From Candidatus Hydrogenedentota bacterium (GTDB lineage: Bacteria; Hydrogenedentota; Hydrogenedentia; Hydrogenedentales; CAILVY01): a stretch of 64,000 bases of DNA. A model generated the notes under the pieces. It worked only from the letters and a program-made list of their open reading frames with translations. It did no database searches and was not told the DNA's origin. Positions 1 to 8,858 of the stretch are shown here, piece after piece (the first letter of the stretch is position 1; every line of letters starts with the position of its first letter). The stretch is from assembly GCA_029565395.1 (NCBI GenBank), contig JAKQOG010000189.1, positions 1 through 64,000 on the forward strand. The letters run 5' to 3'. A program made the translations under genes and the position numbers.

Positions 1-100
1 CTTTCAGTCCACCGCGATGCGCCTGGAACTGGACCAGGTCCGAACCATAGGCCAAGCCACCCAGGCTCAACCATGAAATCATGCCAACCATCATTAGCAT
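1..100 (-). CDS. Secreted glycerophosphodiester phosphodiesterase-like protein, N-terminal fragment
   Basis: Only the first 33 codons lie in the window; the gene runs off the left edge. The minus-strand reading from the ATG at 98-100 gives a hydrophobic signal peptide (MLMMVGMISWLSLGGLAYG) followed by VQFQAHRGGLK. The AHRG sequence just after the signal peptide is the usual start of the GDPD barrel, whose His-Arg pair takes part in catalysis on glycerophosphodiesters. An AGGAG ribosome site lies seven bases before the ATG and decides the start. With only the first motif visible the family call is likely but not proven. The gene is transcribed away from the efflux operon to its right. Confidence 0.6.
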   Translation of the reverse strand, partial: MLMMVGMISWLSLGGLAYGSDLVQFQAHRGGLK

Positions 101-656
101 CACAATGCTCCTTGCTTTAAAAGAAGTCCTTGGGCAACCCAATCTTCGAAGTGCCGATTGTAGCATATGATTTCCTTGATTATGGATAAATCGGGAGAGT
201 TATTTATTGTCAAGGATTCTTGTTTAAAAATTCACTTTCTTTGAAACGAAGCACTCTGCCAGGGCGCGGAGACACGCATCCTCTTTTACAGGGCTGTATT
301 TCGGTTCCTGCCAGAAAATGTTTTGGTGATCTTTGGGCATGGTATATGACATTATTGTGTGGATCAGGAGGGGTATAAGGGCTTGATAATGTGTGCTTTG
401 GCGAAACTTGGGGGGAACGGCGGAGGGTCTGATGAATATTGTTTGGTGTCATCGGTATAGAAGGGAGGAGCGTTGGAAAACGGAGAGAGCGGCGGAAACG
501 ATTGTGGCGCGTGGAGAAGCTATGGACATTATGGACAGTTATGGACATTTTGGACAAGGTGGACTAGACACGGACTGGATCGGGGAAAAGACGTATTTAA
601 GGAGAGGAAAGATTGTGGCATGCGAAAGGTTTATTGGTTTGGCAAGTTGTTGAGGG
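101..656. other. Intergenic region between divergent genes
   Basis: This 556-bp gap separates the minus-strand GDPD gene from the plus-strand efflux operon, so it should hold both promoters. The left part is AT-rich. Open frames exist on both strands (for example 393-653 plus), but they lack a convincing ribosome site, show no family resemblance and run through tandem-repeat DNA, so I do not call them. The only structured element I see is the TATGGACA repeat listed separately. Confidence 0.6.
521..574 (+). repeat. Short tandem repeat, about 10-bp unit (TATGGACATT-like)
   Basis: Five to six degenerate copies of a unit close to TATGGACATT lie just upstream of the efflux operon. A similar TGGAC-based tract with a 9-bp unit is at 16220-16397, and a related 10-bp tract is near 34600. 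All three are between genes. Function unknown. Confidence 0.7.
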
Positions 657-2525
657 ATGATAGTTAGCGGTATGGCATGGGTAGAGGGACATAGGCGCTT
701 TTTAGCGTATGGCGCGGGCATGGCGCTGATTGTGGCGCTGGTGACGTCGTGCACGGCGGCGCGGTACAGCAAAAAGGCGGACAGGGAGACGTATCGCATT
801 ATCAATGAGAAGTCGAAGCAGGTGCCGAATATGGAGAAAGGGTTTTCCCTGGAGAAGGAGGCGGGTTGGGATCCGTTAGCGGGCCTGCCGTTGGTGGAGC
901 AGGGGGAACCGGCGTTTGGAGCGGAGGAAGGGAGTGAGGTGGGGGCATCAATCATTTCGCTGGAGAAGGCGCTGGAGATTGCGGTGAAGAACAGCCGGAC
1001 GTATCAGAATGAGAAAGAATCGCTGTATCTTGGTGCGCTGGGATTGACGCTGGACCGACATCAGTATACGCCGATTTTTTCGGCAAAGGGGGGCGGCGCC
1101 ATCCAACACAGCACGCGGGATGTGGAAAAGGCGTCGAAATTCACGACGATCATGAATCGTGAAACGGCGTTGATGTCGGATTTTGAGAGTTTGACGGGTA
1201 CGCCGGGGACGCTTCTGCGTCAGTTTTCGGAATTGGTGGAGTCGTCGGGGAATGCTGCCGGGCTGGATCGTCCGCACACGAAAATCGTGTATGAAAAGAG
1301 TATTGATGCGCAGACGAATTTGAATGTGGGTCTCTTGCTGCGGGGTGGGGGTAAAATCGCGTTGGGGCTCACGTCGGATTTTATGCGTTTTTTGACGGGG
1401 GAATCGCGGGTGGCGACGGGAAGCGTGCTGACGGGGTCGTATACGCAGCCGTTGTTGCGGGGGCGTGGCGCGAAAATCGCGGCGGAATCGCTGACGCAGT
1501 CGGAGCGGGACGTGTTGTATGATTTGCGGGATTTTACGCTTTTCCGGAAGGATTTTTGCGTGGAGGTATGTTCGAATTATTATCAGGTGCTTCAGAACCG
1601 GGATGCAGTTCGGAACAACTGGAAGAGCCTTGAGGCGTTCAAGAAGAACGCGGAGCGGGAACGGGCGTTTTCGAAGGAAGGGCGGCGGACGCAGGCGGAA
1701 TTGGGGCGGTTGGAGCAGGCGGAGTTGAATACGGAGTCGCAATGGGTGAATTCGGTGCGGCGGTACAAGGAGAACCTGGATCAGTTTAAGATCAAGCTGG
1801 GGCTTTCGACGGATGCCAAAGTGGTGCTGGATGATCGCGAATTGAGCCTGTTGCATGAACACGGAATACAACATCCGAATCTGAGCGCTGAAGATGCGGT
1901 GTCGGTGGCCCTGGCGACACGGCTGGATTATTACACGGAGAAGGATCGCACGGAGGATGCGGCGCGGAAGGTGAAGGTGGCGAAGAACGCATTACAGCCG
2001 AACGTGGACTTGTCGCTTCAGGGCCAGGTGCCGAGCAAGGGGAAGGATGGATTTCAAAACCTGGATTTTGAGCGGACGAAGGGCAGCATTGGGCTGGACG
2101 TGGATCTGGGAATTGATCGGAAGGCAGAGCGGAATGCGTACCGTGCGGCGGTGATTACCCATGAGCGTGCGCTACGCAATCTTGAATTGAAGGAAGATAA
2201 CATCAAACTGGAGGTGCGCGCGGCGTGGCGGGATCTGGACCAGGCGCGGCGCAACTATGAAATTGCAAAAAGCAGTGTTGCCCTGAGCCAGCGGCGGGTG
2301 GAAGAGCAGAATTTGCTCTCCGAGCTGGGCCGCGCGACGGTATTGAACCAAGTGGATGCACAGAACGATTTAACCAGTTCGCAGAATGAATTGACGGCGG
2401 CGCTGGTGAGCCATACCATTGCACGGCTGTCGTTCTGGCGGGACATGGGCATTTTATACATCAAGCCGAATGGACAATGGGAGGAAGTCTCCGATGAACT
2501 CCGAAAAGAACGCGCCCAACAATAG
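657..2525 (+). CDS. TolC-like outer membrane efflux lipoprotein
   Basis: A 622-residue member of the outer membrane efflux protein (OEP/TolC) family, which forms the trimeric exit duct of tripartite pumps. The N-terminus has a hydrophobic stretch ending in LVTSC, a likely lipobox, so the mature protein is probably lipid-anchored. The family opening SLEKALEIAVKNSRTYQNEKE follows at about residue 98, and long alpha-helical stretches rich in Glu, Arg and Gln occur at about 300-400 and 500-600, matching the paired coiled-coil repeats. It is longer than typical TolC (about 450-500), mainly from an extended N-terminal part. The start is uncertain: ATGs at 657, 672 and 720 all keep the lipobox. The next gene begins inside its last codons, which indicates translational coupling in a pump operon. 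Confidence 0.85.
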   Translation: MIVSGMAWVEGHRRFLAYGAGMALIVALVTSCTAARYSKKADRETYRIINEKSKQVPNMEKGFSLEKEAGWDPLAGLPLVEQGEPAFGAEEGSEVGASIISLEKALEIAVKNSRTYQNEKESLYLGALGLTLDRHQYTPIFSAKGGGAIQHSTRDVEKASKFTTIMNRETALMSDFESLTGTPGTLLRQFSELVESSGNAAGLDRPHTKIVYEKSIDAQTNLNVGLLLRGGGKIALGLTSDFMRFLTGESRVATGSVLTGSYTQPLLRGRGAKIAAESLTQSERDVLYDLRDFTLFRKDFCVEVCSNYYQVLQNRDAVRNNWKSLEAFKKNAERERAFSKEGRRTQAELGRLEQAELNTESQWVNSVRRYKENLDQFKIKLGLSTDAKVVLDDRELSLLHEHGIQHPNLSAEDAVSVALATRLDYYTEKDRTEDAARKVKVAKNALQPNVDLSLQGQVPSKGKDGFQNLDFERTKGSIGLDVDLGIDRKAERNAYRAAVITHERALRNLELKEDNIKLEVRAAWRDLDQARRNYEIAKSSVALSQRRVEEQNLLSELGRATVLNQVDAQNDLTSSQNELTAALVSHTIARLSFWRDMGILYIKPNGQWEEVSDELRKERAQQ

Positions 2526-4299
2526 GCGGCGCCGTACCGGATGGCGGTTCCTTGCGAAGGCGCTTGCGCTGCCGCTTGCGCTTTTGCTGGGCTATTGGTA
2601 TTTCTTTACGGGCCATGAGGATCAGTTTAGCGGGACGACGTTCACGGTGAAGCGCGGCCCGATGGAAATCACGGTGCTTGAAGGCGGTTCGATAGAGGCG
2701 CTGGAATCGCAGGAGATCAAATCGGAGGTTCAGGGGGAAACGAAGATCCTGAGCATTGTGGAAGAGGGGTATATCGTTACGCAGGCGGACATAGATTCCG
2801 GGAAAGTGCTGGTATCGCTGGATTCCAAGGATTTGGAGGATAAGCTGACGGAGAAAGAACTGGATTATCAGAATGCCAATTCGGCGTTGACAGAGGCGCG
2901 TGCGAATTATGACATACAAGTGAATCAGAATGCGAGCGATATCCGGTCGGCGAGTCTGCTGGCGAAATTCGCGCGGATGGATTTTGAGCGGTTTATGGGG
3001 GAAGAGGTGGCGGGGGAGATATTAAAGGGGATCAATCTGGAAGAATTAATCACATTGGAATTGACGAGCGAGGAGGAGGTTCCCCCGGAGGGGGAATCCG
3101 AGGGCGGCTTAGAAGGAGAATCCACAAGCAAACCGGCCGAGGTGATTGCGACGCCGCCCATGGTGGAGATTGATTTTTCAAAGTATGCGGATCCGGAGCG
3201 GCTTGGGGACGGCGAAGCACGGCAGAAGCTTCGCAAGCTGGAAGATGATCTGATGCTGGCGCAACGGGACGTGGGGTTGTCGCAGACGGATTTTGAGGGG
3301 ACCCAGCGCCTTTATGATCGGGAGTTCGTGACGAAGAATCAGCTTGATAACGATGAAATGGGCTTGAAGCGGAAGCAGATCATAACGGATTCCTCGGTGA
3401 CGGCGAAGGAGTTATTTATCAAATATGAATTTCCGAAAACGGCGGAGAAATATTTGTCGGATTATATTGAAGCGTTGCAGAAGCTGGCGCGCGCGAAGCG
3501 ATTGGCGGATGCGAAACTGGCGGACGCGCATGCGAAGCTGAAATCGGCGGAAGAGCGGTTCCGGTTGCAGTCGCGCAAGCGGGATGAACTGAAAGACCAG
3601 ATCGAGAAATGCACCATCAAGGCGGAAAAGCCGGGAATGGTGGTATATGGAGGCGGCGAAGAGCGGTATTGGCGTGAGGAGCGGATCGAGGAGGGTGCGA
3701 TGATCCGGGAGCGGCAGATCATTTTAACGATACCGGATTTGCGGCAGATGGTGGCGAACGTGAAGGTGCACGAATCGTATGTGAAGCGGGTTGAGAAGGG
3801 GCAGAAGGCGCGGATCCGGGTGGATGCGTATCCGAACGTATTAATGGACGGTGAAGTACAGAAGATTGCGTTGTTGCCGGATGCTCAGAATCGTTGGATG
3901 AATCCGGACATAAAGGTGTATGAGACGAAAGTGCTGATCCACGGGACGTATGACTGGTTGAAGCCCGGCATGAATGCGGAGTCGGAAATCATCGTGGAAG
4001 AGCTGGCGGATGTGGTTCAGGTTCCGCTTCAAGCGATTGTACCGGAAAAGGGTGAGCGGGTGTGTTATGTGGCGAAGATGGGCGGCCCGGAGCGGCGGGT
4101 GGTGGAGACAGGGGATTTCAATGACTCCATGATAGAGATCAAGAAGGGGTTGAGCGCGGGGGAAGATGTGTTATTGCGCGCGCCGCAGCAGCCGGAGGAG
4201 GAGCAAGGAGGCGAAGAGGGAGAAAAAGGAGGGGAATCCGGGAAAGAGAAGCCGGCCAAGGGGAAGAAAAAAGCCACGCAGGTCAAGGAGGAGGGATGA
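2494..4299 (+). CDS. HlyD/MacA-like periplasmic adaptor subunit
   Basis: A 601-residue membrane fusion protein linking the inner-membrane transporter to the outer-membrane duct. A basic cytoplasmic start and one membrane helix (about residues 20-40, LAKALALPLALLLGYWYFF) lead into the barrel part FTVKRGPMEITVLEGGSIEALE. Long coiled-coil segments follow (about 120-170 and 250-400), then the return beta-barrel. An acidic insert at about 195-225 (PPEGESEGG) and a Glu/Lys-rich tail are unusual for the family. I use the ATG at 2494 because GGGAGG lies nine bases upstream; it overlaps the TolC-like gene by 32 bases. An upstream in-frame ATG at 2419 would lie deep inside that gene and is unlikely. 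Confidence 0.88.
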   Translation: MNSEKNAPNNRRRRTGWRFLAKALALPLALLLGYWYFFTGHEDQFSGTTFTVKRGPMEITVLEGGSIEALESQEIKSEVQGETKILSIVEEGYIVTQADIDSGKVLVSLDSKDLEDKLTEKELDYQNANSALTEARANYDIQVNQNASDIRSASLLAKFARMDFERFMGEEVAGEILKGINLEELITLELTSEEEVPPEGESEGGLEGESTSKPAEVIATPPMVEIDFSKYADPERLGDGEARQKLRKLEDDLMLAQRDVGLSQTDFEGTQRLYDREFVTKNQLDNDEMGLKRKQIITDSSVTAKELFIKYEFPKTAEKYLSDYIEALQKLARAKRLADAKLADAHAKLKSAEERFRLQSRKRDELKDQIEKCTIKAEKPGMVVYGGGEERYWREERIEEGAMIRERQIILTIPDLRQMVANVKVHESYVKRVEKGQKARIRVDAYPNVLMDGEVQKIALLPDAQNRWMNPDIKVYETKVLIHGTYDWLKPGMNAESEIIVEELADVVQVPLQAIVPEKGERVCYVAKMGGPERRVVETGDFNDSMIEIKKGLSAGEDVLLRAPQQPEEEQGGEEGEKGGESGKEKPAKGKKKATQVKEEG

Positions 4300-4991
4300 G
4301 TGTGGCGGCGTCGATAGCGCGTCTTGAACATGTGGAGAAGACCTATCACATGGGGGATGTGGTCGTGGAAGCGCTTGCGGATGTGAACCTTGATTTTGGG
4401 GCGGGGGAATACATCAGCATCATGGGCCCGTCGGGTTGCGGCAAGTCGACGTTATTGAATGTGCTGGGGTGTTTGGACCGCCCGACATCGGGGGCGTATT
4501 TTCTTGGGGGCGAGGATGTGTCGGGATTGAGCGACGATGATCTTTCGGATATCCGTTGCGGGCGGCTGGGGTTTATTTTTCAGTCGTACAATCTGATTCA
4601 GCAATTGACCGTGTTGGAGAATATAGAGATTCCGTTGTATTACCAGGGGGTGCACACCGATGAGAGCCGGGCGCGTGCCCGGGAGCTTGCGCGGCGGGTG
4701 GGCTTGGAATCCCGGCTGATGCACAAGCCCTTTGAGCTTTCCGGCGGTCAGCAGCAGCGGGTGGGGATAGCGCGCGCGCTGGCGAATGATCCGCTGGTGA
4801 TCTTGGCGGATGAGCCGACGGGGAATCTCGATTCGAAGTCGGGGGTGGAAATATTGAATCTGTTTGACGAACTGCATTCGCAGGGCAAGACGCTGATCAT
4901 GGTGACGCATGACGAGGACATTGCGCACCGTTCCCAGCGCATCGTCCGTTTGCGGGATGGACGGGTGGAGGCCGATGCACGAAAAGGCTGA
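4296..4991 (+). CDS. MacB/LolD-type ABC transporter ATP-binding protein
   Basis: A 231-residue ABC ATPase of the MacB/LolD group that powers the neighbouring permease. All motifs are intact: Walker A GPSGCGKST at about residue 48, Q-loop FQSYNLIQQLT, signature LSGGQQQRVGIARAL at about 148, Walker B VILADEPTGNLDS and the switch His in VTHDE. The start codon overlaps the adaptor stop as ATGA, after GGAGG. Order and overlaps place it in one operon with the adaptor and permease. The substrate cannot be read from sequence; macrolides, lipoproteins and peptides are all known for this group. Confidence 0.95.
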   Translation: MSVAASIARLEHVEKTYHMGDVVVEALADVNLDFGAGEYISIMGPSGCGKSTLLNVLGCLDRPTSGAYFLGGEDVSGLSDDDLSDIRCGRLGFIFQSYNLIQQLTVLENIEIPLYYQGVHTDESRARARELARRVGLESRLMHKPFELSGGQQQRVGIARALANDPLVILADEPTGNLDSKSGVEILNLFDELHSQGKTLIMVTHDEDIAHRSQRIVRLRDGRVEADARKG

Positions 4992-6303
4992 GTTTACGCA
5001 ACAGGCGTTCCGCCGTGCCTTCGCGCCGCAACGGCTGTGGCGTGCGGTGAAACTGGGCATGCGGAGCCTGTGGCTTCACCGGCTGCGGTCGCTGTTAACG
5101 CTGCTGGGGATTGTGTTTGGGGTGTGTTCGGTGATCTCGATGCTCGCGGTGGGAGAAGGGGTGAGTCATGAGGCGCAGGAACAGATCCGGAAGCTGGGCA
5201 GCAGCAATATCATATTGCGGAGCCGGAAACCGGACGAGGAGAAGCGTCCTTCGACCGAACGGAGCTATGTCCTGGAATACGGATTGACGTACCGCGATCT
5301 GAAAACGATCAAAGAGAGCCTTCCCGGGGTGACGCTGGTGGTGCCGGCGCGGATCATCCGGAATTATGTATTTAATGCCACGCGTCGTATCGATGCGGAG
5401 ATTTTCGGGACGGTGCCGTGGTATCCGGAAATGCGGCATGTACGGCTGTTGGATGGGCGGTATTTTTCGGAGGATGACATGGAGGAGGGGCGGAATGTAT
5501 GCGTGCTGAGCAGCACGGCGGCGGAAAGTCTGTTTCCGATCGATTCGCCGCTGGGCCGGAATGTGCGGGTGGGTTCGGACTATTACAAGGTGATAGGGGT
5601 AATGGAGCCGGAAAGCAGCCGGGTGGGCGTTTCGGAAAACGCGGACCAGCCGTCGGCCAGCACCCTGATGCGGATCTATATTCCGTTGATAGCGGCGAAG
5701 GAACGGTTTGGTGAAGTGCTGATGAAGCGGCGAAGCGGGAGTTTCGAGGCGGAGCGTGTGGAGTTGCACGAGGCGACGGTGCAGGTGGGGAACCAGCGGC
5801 ATGTGGAAGAGACATCGCTTATTATTAGGAGCATATTGAAACAGAATCACAAAAAGACCGATTACGAGATTATTGTTCCGCTGGAATTGCTGCGCGCGGC
5901 GGAACGGACAAAGCAGATGTTTAATCTGGTATTGGGGGCGATTGCGGCGATTTCGCTGATTGTGGGAGGGATTGGCATCATGAACATCATGCTGGCGAGC
6001 GTGACGGAGCGGACGCGGGAGATTGGCATCCGGCGTGCGCTGGGTGCAAAGCGGCGGGACATCATCATTCAGTTTTTGATTGAAACGGTGATTCTTTCGG
6101 GGGCGGGGGGGATCATTGGGGTGGCGATCGGGATTTTGATACCATTCTTTATCACGCTGTTCGCGGAGGTCATGACGATTGTGACGGTTTGGGCGCCGCT
6201 GGTGGCGTTTTCGATTTCGGCACTGGTGGGGGTGGTATTTGGGATATATCCCGCAATGCGTGCGGCGGACATGGACCCGGTGGAAGCGTTAAGGCATGAG
6301 TGA
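4975..6303 (+). CDS. MacB-like ABC transporter permease (MacB_PCD/FtsX)
   Basis: A 442-residue permease. A first membrane helix (LRSLLTLLGIVFGVCSVISM, about residues 34-53) is followed by a large periplasmic MacB_PCD domain. The C-terminal FtsX domain has three helices and the typical cytoplasmic stretch ASVTERTREIGIRRALGA, ending GIYPAMRAADMDPVEALRHE. The ATPase is a separate gene, as in MacB-like systems split into two chains. The ATG at 4975 follows GGAGG closely and overlaps the ATPase by 17 bases; an ATG at 4957 is also possible. It is the last gene of the operon; the next 270 bases are low-complexity DNA. Confidence 0.92.
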   Translation: MHEKAEFTQQAFRRAFAPQRLWRAVKLGMRSLWLHRLRSLLTLLGIVFGVCSVISMLAVGEGVSHEAQEQIRKLGSSNIILRSRKPDEEKRPSTERSYVLEYGLTYRDLKTIKESLPGVTLVVPARIIRNYVFNATRRIDAEIFGTVPWYPEMRHVRLLDGRYFSEDDMEEGRNVCVLSSTAAESLFPIDSPLGRNVRVGSDYYKVIGVMEPESSRVGVSENADQPSASTLMRIYIPLIAAKERFGEVLMKRRSGSFEAERVELHEATVQVGNQRHVEETSLIIRSILKQNHKKTDYEIIVPLELLRAAERTKQMFNLVLGAIAAISLIVGGIGIMNIMLASVTERTREIGIRRALGAKRRDIIIQFLIETVILSGAGGIIGVAIGILIPFFITLFAEVMTIVTVWAPLVAFSISALVGVVFGIYPAMRAADMDPVEALRHE

Positions 6304-6574
6304 GGCCACTGGGAGGCGTGAGGCGTGAGGCTTGAGGCTTGAGTGGGTGTCTGGGAAGCCTGGGAAGTCTGGGATAGATGGGATTGTTCAGATTAATGGG
6401 GTAAGGCGGAACAGAGTATAGATTGGAAAATAGTGATAGCGCATGGAAATAGCGATGGCGCGTATAGAGGAATTGGGGATTAAGGGGCCAAGCCCCGGAG
6501 TTTGAAAGAAGAATGGCGGGGGGAAATTTGGGTTAGGCAATTGTGTATCCTTCCGTGGTAGAATTTTAAATACG

Positions 6575-7792
6575 ATGAAAGAGTTAGTATTACGCGGCGT
6601 GGAAACCGAGGATGAATTGGCCCAGGCGAATGACCTGATGGCCAAGGCGCATTCCCGTATCTTTAACTTTTTTGACGGCATACATTGGATGGAAACGTGC
6701 GGGGCGGGGTATCCGGGCTTTCAGCGGGAACACACGCGGATTGGCCTGTGGAACGGGGAACTCGCGGGGGCGCTTCGGCTGACCACGCATACGATCCGGC
6801 TCGGAGAGGCGCGGCTGAAAACAGGGGGGCTCGGGTGGATTGCGACGGATGGGCGGCACCGGCACAAAGGCGTTGCGCGGGAATTGATGGTGCATACGCT
6901 TCAATTCATGAAGAGCCAGAATTACCATGTAACCATGCTGTTCGGCATTCCGAATTTTTATCACCGTTTTGGGTTCGCAACAACGCTGGCGGAGTATTCC
7001 ACGGTGGTGCCCACCGAAGAGGCGCTGGTGGTGGCGCCGGGGATGGTACGGGTTCGGCAGGGCAAGCCGGGGGACATCCAGGCGATTCAGAAAATCCATT
7101 ATGCGAATGACGCGGACGTGGCCTGTTCGCATGTGCGGACGGGAGCGCATATCACCAATAAATGGGAACGCTGGAAACCGTTGCGGGTGCTGACGGATGA
7201 TGCGGGGAAAGTAATGGCCTATTTTCTTCCGCAGCGTCTTGAGGATGAGATTCTGGTGGAGGACGCCGGGGTTTCGAATAGTGTGCTGTGCGGGGCGATT
7301 GTAAGGGCGTGCGGCGAATATGCGCAGGAAGAATGCCTTGCGAAGATCCGGTTTTCCGGGCCGCCGTCTTGTCCGATGATTCAGTATCTTCACCGGTACA
7401 AGTCGACGCATGAGATGCGGATAACGCGGGACCAGGGGGGCATGATGGCCTTCGTGAACCTGGAAGAGACGCTGGAGTCGATGGTTCCGGAATGGGAACA
7501 CCTGCTGGTGCGTTCGCCGGCCCGGAACCTGCAATGCGAAGCGACCCTGATTGTGGATCGTGCGCCGTGGCGCATTCGTGTGAACCGTGGTGCATTAGCC
7601 ATAGATTCCTCGTCCGGCTCGAACAAGGTTGGCCTGAGTTCGGGCGATTTGATGAACCTTCTCACCGGCTATCGGTATCTGGAGGATATACTGGCGGAAC
7701 ACCGGCGCATCCTGACGCCGCAGGCGCGGGAATTGCTGGGTGTGATTTTTCCGAAGCGTACGCCGTATGTCTGGAATGTGGACCGGTTTTAA
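6575..7792 (+). CDS. Eis-like GNAT N-acetyltransferase with SCP2-like C-terminal domain
   Basis: A 405-residue protein with the layout of the Eis family: two fused GNAT folds and an SCP2-like tail. The first GNAT shows the acetyl-CoA loop RHRHKGVARELM at about residues 90-101 and the downstream YHRFGF sequence typical of Eis-like enzymes. The last 110 residues (from about 300) fit the SCP2-like domain that carries the C-terminal carboxylate used as a base in Eis. Known Eis proteins acetylate amines such as aminoglycosides or lysines; the substrate here is unknown. It stands alone between the efflux operon and a convergent ParA-like gene. No strong ribosome site precedes the ATG. Confidence 0.8.
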   Translation: MKELVLRGVETEDELAQANDLMAKAHSRIFNFFDGIHWMETCGAGYPGFQREHTRIGLWNGELAGALRLTTHTIRLGEARLKTGGLGWIATDGRHRHKGVARELMVHTLQFMKSQNYHVTMLFGIPNFYHRFGFATTLAEYSTVVPTEEALVVAPGMVRVRQGKPGDIQAIQKIHYANDADVACSHVRTGAHITNKWERWKPLRVLTDDAGKVMAYFLPQRLEDEILVEDAGVSNSVLCGAIVRACGEYAQEECLAKIRFSGPPSCPMIQYLHRYKSTHEMRITRDQGGMMAFVNLEETLESMVPEWEHLLVRSPARNLQCEATLIVDRAPWRIRVNRGALAIDSSSGSNKVGLSSGDLMNLLTGYRYLEDILAEHRRILTPQARELLGVIFPKRTPYVWNVDRF

Positions 7793-7850
7793 CTACACCT
7801 GCTCGTTGCACCACAATTTTTTTAATTCTGTACTAACCAATGCCGTTACT

Positions 7851-8858
7851 CTACGCTATAAGCGATACCGTTTCGATTTTCATTTTGTCTAGCAACTTTT
7901 TGGCAAGAGCGGCAAAATCTGTATAAGCCTCTGCAACGGCCTGTGCGTGGCTGCCAATTGCTCCGTCAGCGGGGGTAAGCGTGAAAATGGGTTTCCGGGC
8001 TTCCTGTCCCATTGGAATCAGACTTCGATAATGCTTTAACGTTGCGAGACATTCAATATCGTCCGCGGGCGTCTGGGCAGCACTTGAATCTTGAAGCACA
8101 TACTCATGATAAACACCCGGTATCCGGTTAACCCATTTGTCATACGCTTTGACTGGACGGCTGAGCCGCACACTATGCTGTTGGACAATATATCCAAGGG
8201 GCGTCATTCTCCCCTGGGGAAGTTTAAAATCAGGTTGTTTCCAATTATCGAGACGTTTTTCCCAAAGGCTTCGCCACGAACGAAGCGCCGGCCCTAAATT
8301 CTTCAGCCCTTGTAGCGAAAAAAGGTCGGCCCCCAACGGAATCGCAACATAATCAGAAGCGATCAGGGCAGACCTGTTTATAGCGCCCAGGTTCGGTCCG
8401 ACATCCACAAGGATTATATCGGCATGTATCTGTTGCGCCGCGTTTTGTGGAACTTGCCAGAACGCGGTCAAAATGCGGAAAAACCGATAAAGATTTTTAT
8501 CATCCATGCTGCGCGGCCATACTTCCGACAACGTATCTTCAAATGCGGCAAGCTCCACATCGCCCGGTATAAAATAAACATTGTCCGCGGCACGCTGAAG
8601 TTCAATGTCCTGTAAATCGCCCACCTTGGTGAGTGGGGCAATTGCCTTATATATGGTTGAAGCGCCAACCGATTGTTCCCACAGCCGTTCGAGTTCATCT
8701 TCATCGAAAAAGGCCGAGGTTAAATTTGCCTGTGCATCCAGATCCACGGCGACAACTTTATACCCTAGTTCGGCAAACATCCATGATAGATGGTATACAA
8801 GAGACGTTTTTCCAACACCTCCTTTGTTATTGAAAAAGGTTAATACCGGAATACTCAT
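7851..8858 (-). CDS. ParA/Soj-family AAA ATPase
   Basis: A 335-residue ParA-type ATPase. The deviant Walker A KGGVGKTS is at residues 12-19, the switch I aspartate lies in VVAVDLDAQANLT, and a Walker B-like IILVDVGPNLG is at about 150. ParA proteins dimerise on ATP and bind DNA non-specifically to move cargo or DNA. No parB-like gene or parS-like site is visible nearby. The start overlaps the stop of the upstream AlbA_2 gene (ATGA), with AGGAGGG four bases before, so the two are translated together. Base composition looks more AT-rich than the flanking genes, which together with the nearby tRNA suggests acquisition by transfer. The role may be accessory rather than chromosome segregation. Confidence 0.85.
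   Translation of the reverse strand: MSIPVLTFFNNKGGVGKTSLVYHLSWMFAELGYKVVAVDLDAQANLTSAFFDEDELERLWEQSVGASTIYKAIAPLTKVGDLQDIELQRAADNVYFIPGDVELAAFEDTLSEVWPRSMDDKNLYRFFRILTAFWQVPQNAAQQIHADIILVDVGPNLGAINRSALIASDYVAIPLGADLFSLQGLKNLGPALRSWRSLWEKRLDNWKQPDFKLPQGRMTPLGYIVQQHSVRLSRPVKAYDKWVNRIPGVYHEYVLQDSSAAQTPADDIECLATLKHYRSLIPMGQEARKPIFTLTPADGAIGSHAQAVAEAYTDFAALAKKLLDKMKIETVSLIA

Noticed and set aside
393..653. Small plus-strand open frame before the efflux operon
   Set aside because: It runs through the TATGGACA repeat, has no family features and no ribosome site.
948..1874. Long minus-strand open frame inside the TolC-like gene
   Set aside because: It is antisense to a gene with clear family features, is rich in Arg/His/Pro as expected for a shadow of this codon bias, and has no ribosome site.
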